Below are positions 54,063 through 61,022 of a stretch of 64,000 nt of DNA, piece after piece; positions within the stretch are counted from its first letter, which is position 1, and every line of letters starts with the position of its first letter. The stretch lies in assembly GCA_028284935.1 (NCBI GenBank), contig JANQQQ010000022.1, positions 1-64,000 of the forward strand, in the 5' to 3' direction. Source of the DNA: Croceivirga sp. (GTDB lineage: Bacteria; Bacteroidota; Bacteroidia; Flavobacteriales; Flavobacteriaceae). The notes below the pieces were generated by a model that saw only the letters and a program-made list of their open reading frames with translations, searched no databases and was not told where the DNA came from. The position numbers and the translations under genes were made by a program.

Positions 54063-55556
54063 TTATTGTTCCGTCCAGAATTCCAGTGCCTTTATGGCGC
54101 GATACCACCCTTTAATGCCTTGCTCGATAGTCGCTCTGTTGCTTGTAGGATGAAATTCCACATCAGTCTGCCAAATGTCCTGAATTTCTTCTTGACTCTT
54201 CCAAAAACCGACCGCCAATCCCGCCAAGTACGCCGCTCCCATTACAGTGGTTTCAACAATTTTTGGGCGAATGGTAATGGTATTCAAAACATCAGCCTGG
54301 AACTGCATCAGTAGGTTATTGACCGTGGCGCCTCCATCCACTCTAAGCTCCTTAATGGAGATACCGGAATCTTTTTCCATTGCCTTTAGAATATCCATGG
54401 TCTGATAGGCTATGGAATCCAATGCCGCCCTTGCGATGTGGGCATCCGTTCCGCCCCTTGTCAATCCAAATAAGGTGCCCTGCGCTTTTTGGTTCCAGTG
54501 CGGGGCCCCAAGACCTGCAAAAGCAGGAACGAAGTACACTCCTTCAGAACTTTCCACCGAACTGGCCAATTTTTCTACATCGGAAGACTTTTTTATGATT
54601 TTTAAACTATCCCTGAGCCACTGTACCACCGCTCCTGCAATAAAAATACTCCCTTCCAGGGCGTAGGTCGTCTTTCCGTTTATTTGCCAAGCCACCGTGG
54701 TCAATAGGTTATTGTTGGATTTTGTAGGTTCTTCGCCAATGTTCATTAACATAAAACATCCAGTGCCGTAGGTGTTTTTTACCATGCCTTTTTGGGTGCA
54801 CATTTGACCAAAAAGAGCAGCTTGTTGGTCGCCGGCAATCCCAGCGATAGGAATTTCGTGGGCGAAGAAATTAGGACTGGTATATCCATAAACTTCACTG
54901 GAGGGTTTGACCTTGGGCAACATGCTTTTAGGAATGGTAAATAGCTCCAAAAGGTCGTCATCCCATTCCATGGTATTGATATTGAATATCAACGAACGCG
55001 AAGCATTGGTGACATCCGTAATATGTAATTTGCCTTCGGTCATTTTCCATATCAACCAAGAATCGATGGTCCCAAAAGCCAAGTCTCCGGCCTCTGCCTT
55101 TTCCCTGGCCCCTTCCACATTGTCCAATATCCACTTGACCTTGGTGGCCGAGAAATAGGAATCGATGACCAAACCTGTCTTTTCTCGAATCAATGCCGTT
55201 TTCCCTGCATTTTTCAGTTCGTCACAATAGTCGGAGGTGCGTTTGTCCTGCCAAACTATGGCATTATAAATGGGTTCTCCGGTTTTTTTGTCCCAAACCA
55301 CCGCGGTCTCACGTTGATTGGTAATCCCAATGGCAGCAATCTGCTCTCCTTTTAACCCCTTTTTTGCAACTGCTTCTGCAGCCATTCCTGCTTGAGTAGA
55401 CCAAATTTCGGTGGCATCGTGTTCCACCCACCCCGGTTTAGGAAAAATTTGTGTGAACTCTTTTTGTGCCACGGATACAATGGTACCCTTTCTGTCAAAA
55501 ACAACGGCCCTCGAACTGGTTGTTCCTTGGTCAAGCGCAAGAATATAGTCTGCCAT
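54063..55556 (-). CDS. glpK: Glycerol kinase
   Basis: A 497-residue FGGY-family kinase that forms glycerol-3-phosphate from glycerol and ATP. It has the N-terminal phosphate loop [29 protein letters not shown], the SRSLIFNI region and the C-terminal [21 protein letters not shown] and [17 protein letters not shown] motifs. Length and order are as in the family. It is the first gene of the glpK-glpF pair. No glpD was found in the window. Confidence 0.96.
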   Translation of the reverse strand: MADYILALDQGTTSSRAVVFDRKGTIVSVAQKEFTQIFPKPGWVEHDATEIWSTQAGMAAEAVAKKGLKGEQIAAIGITNQRETAVVWDKKTGEPIYNAIVWQDKRTSDYCDELKNAGKTALIREKTGLVIDSYFSATKVKWILDNVEGAREKAEAGDLAFGTIDSWLIWKMTEGKLHITDVTNASRSLIFNINTMEWDDDLLELFTIPKSMLPKVKPSSEVYGYTSPNFFAHEIPIAGIAGDQQAALFGQMCTQKGMVKNTYGTGCFMLMNIGEEPTKSNNNLLTTVAWQINGKTTYALEGSIFIAGAVVQWLRDSLKIIKKSSDVEKLASSVESSEGVYFVPAFAGLGAPHWNQKAQGTLFGLTRGGTDAHIARAALDSIAYQTMDILKAMEKDSGISIKELRVDGGATVNNLLMQFQADVLNTITIRPKIVETTVMGAAYLAGLAVGFWKSQEEIQDIWQTDVEFHPTSNRATIEQGIKGWYRAIKALEFWTEQ

Positions 55557-55623
55557 ATCTCAAAAAATGTTAGGGAATTTACTAAAATAAATTGAGTAGT
55601 TTCAGCCATTAAATACAATCCAT

Positions 55624-56166
55624 GTGAAAACTTATATCGCTTTTTTAAGGGGAATAAATGTTAGTGGTCAAAAGAAGATTAAAATGGGCGATTTACGAGC
55701 AAGCCTGCAAAAGTATGGACTGAAAAATGTTCAAACCTACATTCAAAGCGGCAATATTATTTTGGAAGCTTCCAGTGCTAAACCAAAGGAACTGGAGACA
55801 GCAATTGAAAAAACCATTGAAGACGATTTTGGTTTTGAAGTTCCCGTTCTAATAAAAACCCCTCAAGCGCTTCAGGACATTTTGGACAACAACCCTTTTA
55901 GTAATGAACCCAATGGTAAGGGATTATATTTTGCCCTTATTCATAAAATTCCTTCTGATGAACTGGTAGCATCTTTTCAAAAGCTACGATTTGACAACGA
56001 GGATTTTCACTACACCAAAGACTGCGTATACCTTAACTGTAGGGCAGGTGCCGGAAAAGCAAAACTCAATAATAATCTAATTGAAAATAAGCTTAAAGTT
56101 ACTGCTACCACCCGCAACTTGAATACCATGAAAAAGATGGTTGCCCTTGCACAAGACCAAGGGTGA
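55624..56166 (+). CDS. DUF1697 family protein
   Basis: A 180-residue soluble protein with the DUF1697 N-terminal signature TYIAFLRGINVSGQKKIKMGDL, followed by VQTYIQSGNIIL and the C-terminal TATTRNLNTMKKM. The function is unknown. The start is GTG at 55624: the only close ATG (55622) is out of frame and runs into TGA at once. It is divergent from glpK. Confidence 0.88.
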   Translation: MKTYIAFLRGINVSGQKKIKMGDLRASLQKYGLKNVQTYIQSGNIILEASSAKPKELETAIEKTIEDDFGFEVPVLIKTPQALQDILDNNPFSNEPNGKGLYFALIHKIPSDELVASFQKLRFDNEDFHYTKDCVYLNCRAGAGKAKLNNNLIENKLKVTATTRNLNTMKKMVALAQDQG

Positions 56167-56169
56167 AAA

Positions 56170-56358
56170 TCACCTTCTTTTCATTGCGGTAAGTATCATA
56201 ATGATGGTTATACAACAGAACAAACCTAAATACATTAAAAAGATAGCAGGTGTTAGGCCTGTTTTGACCAAAATTTGATTTCGCAATCCAAATAGAAGTA
56301 CCAATCCGGTACCGACAAATAATTTTCTAGAGTAAAAAATGGGATGTAAGGGCTCCAT
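56170..56358 (-). CDS. Small membrane protein of unknown function
   Basis: A 62-residue protein starting MEPLHPIFYSRKLFVGTG, with two hydrophobic segments (about 14-27 and 38-54) and a basic tail (MKRR). It fills the gap between the DUF1697 gene and the tspO gene and does not overlap a better candidate. A TTG at 56364 would add two residues. No family is recognised, and it could still be a chance frame. Confidence 0.45.
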   Translation of the reverse strand: MEPLHPIFYSRKLFVGTGLVLLFGLRNQILVKTGLTPAIFLMYLGLFCCITIIMILTAMKRR

Positions 56359-56455
56359 AAGCAAAGATTTGGGTTTGGACTACCTAAAACTTTAAAAATG
56401 GAGAAATCGTATGATGGAAAACAAAAATTCGTTCAAATGATTACTTTCTAAGCGC

Positions 56456-56929
56456 TCAATTCAATTCCCAAATCTTAAAATTCAACACCGTGGCAAAAAG
56501 TACCCATCCCAGATAAGGGAGCATTAACCAAGCTGCTGGTTTGCTAACGACTCTAAACCATTTAATGGTGAGCACAATAAGTACGGACAACGTCACTATG
56601 ACAAATAGGGCTGCAAGGGGGTTTTTAAGCCCAAAAAAGATGATGCTCCAAAGGGCATTCAGCAGTAACTGAAATCCAAAATGGTACATGGCGGTCTTCA
56701 CCCAAAGGTGATAAAACCCTTTGGACCACACAATTCCCGCTGCTATACCCATAAGAATATAAAGTAAGGTCCATACGGGGGCAAATAACCAGTTTGGGGG
56801 ATTAAAACTGGGCTTGTTCAAGGTAACGTACCAATCATTGACAGAGCTCTGGGTGGCAAAACTGGAGAGAAAACCTATTAAAAGGCATACGGCGATGGCG
56901 ATGATGATTTTAGTAATGGTTCCCTTCAC
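56456..56929 (-). CDS. TspO/MBR family membrane protein
   Basis: A 157-residue protein with five membrane segments and the TspO signature KPSFNPPNWLFAPVWTLLYI followed by FGLKNPLAALFVI. TspO proteins bind porphyrins and sterol-like ligands and relate to light, oxygen or stress responses. The start is read as GTG at 56929 (VKGTITKIIIAIAV), because the longer frame to 56986 adds unrelated residues and overlaps the divergent promoter. A well-spaced promoter lies at 56946-56975. Confidence 0.87.
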   Translation of the reverse strand: MKGTITKIIIAIAVCLLIGFLSSFATQSSVNDWYVTLNKPSFNPPNWLFAPVWTLLYILMGIAAGIVWSKGFYHLWVKTAMYHFGFQLLLNALWSIIFFGLKNPLAALFVIVTLSVLIVLTIKWFRVVSKPAAWLMLPYLGWVLFATVLNFKIWELN

Positions 56930-56945
56930 AGTAGTTGGATTCTTA

Positions 56946-56975
56946 CTAAAATAACAATTTAAAACAGAATGCAAA
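56946..56975 (-). promoter_or_regulatory. Candidate tspO promoter (TTTG, N18, TATTTTAG)
   Basis: On the minus strand, TTTG (56972-56975) and TATTTTAG (56946-56953) are 18 bp apart, one mismatch from the consensus, 17 bp before the GTG start. Confidence 0.45.
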
Positions 56976-56977
56976 CC

Positions 56978-57004
56978 TTTGGGCAAGTCTTATCTTTGCC
57001 CAAA
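56978..57004. promoter_or_regulatory. 9-9-9 inverted repeat spanning the mvaD -7 box
   Basis: The arms TTTGGGCAA and TTGCCCAAA flank 9 bases. The repeat covers TATCTTTG (56991-56998), an exact TAnnTTTG box 16 bp before the mvaD ATG, and lies next to the tspO -33 element. It looks like a shared operator. Confidence 0.55.
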
Positions 57005-57013
57005 TTCGAGTTC

Positions 57014-58108
57014 ATGACCGAAAAGGATTTTGTGCCTGTTCAAAATCTGGAATATCCGAATGAGGGCATAGTGGGTTGGAAGGCACCCAGTAATATTGCT
57101 TTGGTGAAGTATTGGGGAAAACTGCCCAATCAAATTCCAGCCAACCCCTCCATCAGCTTTACGTTGGATGCTTGTGCGACCACGACTTTGTTGAAGTTCA
57201 AAAGGCTTGAAAGCCGAGGCAATACATTTTCGTTTGATTTTCTTTTTGAAGGGAAGTCCAAGGCAACCTTTAAACCCAAAATCATCACTTTTTTTGAACG
57301 CGTATCATCCTACCTACCTTTTTTAAAGGAGTATCATTTTGAGATTGACAGTTCAAATTCCTTTCCCCATAGTAGTGGCATAGCCTCTTCTGCCAGTGGT
57401 ATGTCTGCCCTGGCCCTTTGCCTTTTGGAAATTGAAAGGCGAAGTACCCCTGGAATGACGCCATATCATTTTAGAAAAAAGGCTTCCTTTTTAGCCAGAT
57501 TGGGATCAGGCAGTGCCTGTAGAAGTATTGAAGGGGGCTTGATCCAATGGGGAAAAACAGCTTCAATAAACCAAAGTTCAGATCTATTCGGAATAAGGTA
57601 CCCCTTTGAAGTCCATTCAAATTTCAAAAACTACCACGATACCATTCTCCTTGTACATAAAGGTCAAAAAACCGTTAGTAGCACTGTGGGACACGGATTA
57701 ATGAAAGACCATCCTTTTGCTGAAAACCGATTTAAACAGGCACATCAAAACTTAGAGGCACTGCGACCTATTTTCAAGAATGGGGATTTGGAGGCCTTTG
57801 TGAAGATTGTGGAAAGTGAGGCATTGACCCTTCACGCCATGATGATGACCAGCCACCCCTACTTTATTTTAATGTTGCCCAACACCTTGGAAATCATCAA
57901 TCGTATTATGGCATTCCGGAAGGAAACAACTATTCCCATTTGCTTCACCTTGGATGCAGGGGCCAATGTTCATGTCCTGTATCCAGAATCAGAAAAAGGG
58001 AAATGTATCCAATTTATTCAAGATGAATTGGTTGCTTACTGCGAAAACGGACATTATATTTGCGATCGAATTGGAAATGGGGCAAAGCAATTTTCCCCTG
58101 TTCCATAG
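57014..58108 (+). CDS. mvaD: Diphosphomevalonate decarboxylase
   Basis: A 364-residue GHMP-family enzyme converting mevalonate diphosphate to isopentenyl diphosphate. It has the N-terminal KAPSNIALVKYWGK motif, the ATP loop HSSGIASSASGMSALAL (about residue 119) and the substrate-site segments RLGSGSACRSIEGGL and DAGANVHVL. ATG 57014 follows the -7 box directly, so the upstream in-frame ATG at 56969 is rejected. Mevalonate kinase follows as a separate transcription unit or with its own promoter. Confidence 0.95.
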   Translation: MTEKDFVPVQNLEYPNEGIVGWKAPSNIALVKYWGKLPNQIPANPSISFTLDACATTTLLKFKRLESRGNTFSFDFLFEGKSKATFKPKIITFFERVSSYLPFLKEYHFEIDSSNSFPHSSGIASSASGMSALALCLLEIERRSTPGMTPYHFRKKASFLARLGSGSACRSIEGGLIQWGKTASINQSSDLFGIRYPFEVHSNFKNYHDTILLVHKGQKTVSSTVGHGLMKDHPFAENRFKQAHQNLEALRPIFKNGDLEAFVKIVESEALTLHAMMMTSHPYFILMLPNTLEIINRIMAFRKETTIPICFTLDAGANVHVLYPESEKGKCIQFIQDELVAYCENGHYICDRIGNGAKQFSPVP

Positions 58109-58156
58109 TATCAAACGCAACAGGGTAACGATATTTAAGGGTTTTTGCCTTAATTA

Positions 58157-58189
58157 TTTGCCAAATAGTTGACTTGGACGTTATGTTTG
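58157..58189 (+). promoter_or_regulatory. Candidate mevalonate kinase promoter
   Basis: TTTG (58157-58160) and TATGTTTG (58182-58189) are 21 bp apart and match the Bacteroidota consensus. A weak stem (58133-58155) precedes it and may end mvaD transcription. Confidence 0.5.
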
Positions 58190-58224
58190 TTTACTTTTAA
58201 TGATGAATGGTTGAACAAAACAAT

Positions 58225-59157
58225 ATGAAAGGGCCATTATTCTATTCTAAAATCTTGCTCTTCGGGGAATACGGAATCATTAAGGATTCCAAAGGATTAT
58301 CCATTCCATATAACTTCTTTAAAGGTGCCCTGAAGACTGATGGGGCGGAAACAGAAGCTGCAAAGCAATCCAATGAAGCTTTGCAGAAATTCGCCACCTA
58401 CATGGAAGGAATACAATCAAAAAATTTGGTGACTTTTGATATAGAAAGCCTTAGGGCGGATATTTCAAGGGGAATGTATTTTGATAGTTCCATTCCCCAG
58501 GGTTATGGTATAGGCAGTAGTGGTGCTTTGGTAGCTGCGATTTATGATAAATATGCCTACAATAAAATAACCGTTCTGGAAAACTTGACTCGTGAAAAGC
58601 TTTTGAGGCTGAAAGCCATTTTCGGCAAAATGGAGTCTTTTTTTCATGGAAAATCTTCTGGATTGGATCCATTGAACAGTTACTTAAGTTTACCTATCCT
58701 TATCAATTCCAAGGACAATATTGAATCCACGAGCCTACCTTCCCAAAACAAGGAGGGAAAGGGTGCAGTATTTTTGTTGGATAGTGGAATGACCGGTGAA
58801 ACCGCCCCTATGGTTCAGATTTTCATGGAGAAAATGAAGCAAGAAGGTTTCCGCAATGTGATTAAGGAAAAGTTCATAAAACATACGGATGCCTGTGTAG
58901 ATCATTTCCTGAACGGAGACATCAAAGGACTTTTTGGTCATGTTAAACAGCTTTCCCATGTTGTCCTAGATCATTTTAAACCAATGATTCCTGCGCAATT
59001 CCATCAGCTATGGCAAAAAGGAATCGAGACCAATGATTACTATTTAAAACTTTGCGGTTCCGGTGGGGGTGGATACATTTTGGGGTTTACCGAAGACATT
59101 GACAAGGCCAGGAAATCATTGCAGGGCCATAAACTGGAAGTGGTCTACAACTTCTAA
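58225..59157 (+). CDS. Mevalonate kinase (GHMP family)
   Basis: A 310-residue kinase phosphorylating mevalonate. It has KILLFGEYGIIKDSKGLSIP at the N-terminus, the ATP loop SIPQGYGIGSSGALVAAIYD and the C-terminal CGSGGGGYILGFTED. ATG 58225 is preferred to ATG 58207, because the family starts right at GPLFYSKILLFGEYG. Position between mvaD and a prenyltransferase agrees with isoprenoid metabolism. The prenyltransferase gene begins 9 bp later. Confidence 0.9.
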   Translation: MKGPLFYSKILLFGEYGIIKDSKGLSIPYNFFKGALKTDGAETEAAKQSNEALQKFATYMEGIQSKNLVTFDIESLRADISRGMYFDSSIPQGYGIGSSGALVAAIYDKYAYNKITVLENLTREKLLRLKAIFGKMESFFHGKSSGLDPLNSYLSLPILINSKDNIESTSLPSQNKEGKGAVFLLDSGMTGETAPMVQIFMEKMKQEGFRNVIKEKFIKHTDACVDHFLNGDIKGLFGHVKQLSHVVLDHFKPMIPAQFHQLWQKGIETNDYYLKLCGSGGGGYILGFTEDIDKARKSLQGHKLEVVYNF

Positions 59158-59166
59158 AAGTTTCAC

Positions 59167-60072
59167 ATGCTTAGTAGAAAAAATAAGCTCTTGCTTTTCA
59201 AGCTTTTGAGCTTGTTCTCTGTGGTTAGGGGTTACAATATTCTAATGATTACCTTGGCCCAATACCTGGCATCCATATATATTTTAGCCCCGGATTGGCC
59301 TTTTCGCAGAGTGGTGCTTGACCTTAATCTTTTTCTCATCGTGACTGCTTCTGCTTTGGTCATTGCCTCGGGGTATATCATCAATAATTTTTACGATGCC
59401 GAAAAAGACTTGATTAATAAGCCTACCAAGAGTATGCTGGATCGATTGGTAAGCCAGCGTTTTAAGTTGACAACGTACTTTATCTTGAATTTTTTGGCCG
59501 TTTTTGCAGCGAGCTATATTTCCTTTAGAGCGGTACTGTTTTTCTCGGCATACATCTTTGGTATTTGGTTGTATTCCCATAAACTAAAGCGGATTCCGGC
59601 CATTGGAAATTTGGTGTCCGCCACCTTGGCCATCGCACCTTTTTTCGTGGTTTTTGTGTATTATAGGAATTTCGAGACCGTGATTTTTGTGCACGCATTA
59701 TATCTATTCTTGTTGATTTTAGCCAGGGAGGTCATCAAAGATTTGGAGAATATTGCAGGAGACTTGACCCAGGGCTATAAAACCATTCCAATATTGCTTG
59801 GTACGCAAGCTGCAAAAAGTTTCATTGCCTTTTTGATAGTTTTGACCTTAGTCCCGACCTATCTTCTGATTGCGGTGTTCGATGTGGGGTATATGTCCAT
59901 CTATTTTATTGCTTCCGGTGCTTTATTGATCGTATTCTTGGTGCTATTATGGAAGTCGGGAGCAAAGATGCACTACGTATGGCTTCACAATATTTTAAAG
60001 TTTATCATAATCTCAGGGGTATTTAGTATTCTGTTAATTGATGTGGACTTGGTTTTAAATCGAATTTTATGA
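59167..60072 (+). CDS. UbiA-family prenyltransferase
   Basis: A 301-residue membrane protein with about eight hydrophobic segments and both aspartate-rich motifs of UbiA enzymes: NNFYDAEKDLINKP and REVIKDLENIAGD. YSHKLKRIPAIGNL lies between them. Bacteroidota relatives are annotated as geranylgeranylglycerol-phosphate or similar transferases, and the acceptor is not clear. It overlaps the nitrilase gene by 4 bp (ATGA) and follows mevalonate kinase closely, so it probably uses the isoprenoid made by this pathway. Confidence 0.88.
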   Translation: MLSRKNKLLLFKLLSLFSVVRGYNILMITLAQYLASIYILAPDWPFRRVVLDLNLFLIVTASALVIASGYIINNFYDAEKDLINKPTKSMLDRLVSQRFKLTTYFILNFLAVFAASYISFRAVLFFSAYIFGIWLYSHKLKRIPAIGNLVSATLAIAPFFVVFVYYRNFETVIFVHALYLFLLILAREVIKDLENIAGDLTQGYKTIPILLGTQAAKSFIAFLIVLTLVPTYLLIAVFDVGYMSIYFIASGALLIVFLVLLWKSGAKMHYVWLHNILKFIIISGVFSILLIDVDLVLNRIL

Positions 60073-61022
60073 AACGAAACGAACTCAAAGTAGCCTTGGC
60101 ACAGATTGCGCCCGTTTGGCTAGATAAAAAGGGGACCCTTGTCAAGATTGAAGCTTCAATTTTAGAGGCCGCCAAGAATAAGAGTGAATTGATCGTATTC
60201 GGGGAAGCACTGCTTCCTGGCTATCCCTTTTGGTTGGCCTTGACCGGTGGAGCCGAGTGGAATACTAAGGTAAACAAAGAACTGCATGCACATTATGTAC
60301 GCAATTCCATTCAGATTGAAACAGGGGATTTGGATACCATCTGCCAATTGGCCAAAGAAAACAACATCGCCATTTATTTGGGCATTATGGAGCGGCCCCA
60401 GGACCGTGGCGGGCATAGTATCTATGCCTCTTTGGTATATATCAATGAACAGGGGGAAATTAAATCGGTGCACCGAAAGTTACAGCCTACCTATGATGAG
60501 CGATTGACATGGGCCCCGGGTGATGGTAACGGATTACAGGTGCATACCCTAAAACAGTTTACGGTCGGTGGATTGAACTGCTGGGAGAATTGGATGCCTT
60601 TACCAAGAGCGGCGCTCTATGGTCAGGGAGAAAACTTGCATATTGCCGTTTGGCCAGGAAGCCTACATAATACCAAAGACATTACCCGATTTATAGCAAG
60701 GGAATCCCGAAGCTACGTGATTTCAGTTTCCTCCTTGATGGTCAAAGAGGATTTTCCTAGGGACACCCCTCATTTGGATAAAATACTGGAAAAAGCCCCC
60801 GATGTCTTGGCCAACGGAGGTTCCTGCATTGCAGGACCTGATGGGGAATGGATAGTGGAACCTGTGGTCAATAAAGAAGGCTTGATATACGGGATATTGG
60901 ATTTTGACCGCGTTTATGAAGAACGGCAGAATTTTGACGCCGTAGGGCACTATTCTCGCCCCGATGTTACCAAACTTGTGATCAATCGTGAGCGGCAATC
61001 CACAGTTGACTTGAAAGACTAA
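60069..61022 (+). CDS. Nitrilase-family carbon-nitrogen hydrolase
   Basis: A 317-residue enzyme with the catalytic triad E46 (VFGEALLPGYP), K137 (HRKLQPTYDERL) and C171 (GLNCWENWMP). The GYPFW and NCWENW details match true nitrilases more than amidases or N-carbamoylases. It converts nitriles to acids plus ammonia, with the substrate unknown. Translational coupling to the prenyltransferase is unexpected for a nitrilase. Confidence 0.92.
   Translation: MKRNELKVALAQIAPVWLDKKGTLVKIEASILEAAKNKSELIVFGEALLPGYPFWLALTGGAEWNTKVNKELHAHYVRNSIQIETGDLDTICQLAKENNIAIYLGIMERPQDRGGHSIYASLVYINEQGEIKSVHRKLQPTYDERLTWAPGDGNGLQVHTLKQFTVGGLNCWENWMPLPRAALYGQGENLHIAVWPGSLHNTKDITRFIARESRSYVISVSSLMVKEDFPRDTPHLDKILEKAPDVLANGGSCIAGPDGEWIVEPVVNKEGLIYGILDFDRVYEERQNFDAVGHYSRPDVTKLVINRERQSTVDLKD

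Noticed and set aside
58133-58155. ATTTAAGG...CCTTAATT stem between mvaD and mevalonate kinase as a firm terminator
   Set aside because: The stem is short with one mismatch and the T-run is poor. It resembles the repeat upstream of the FG-GAP operon, but similarity of an 8-bp AT-rich arm can be chance.
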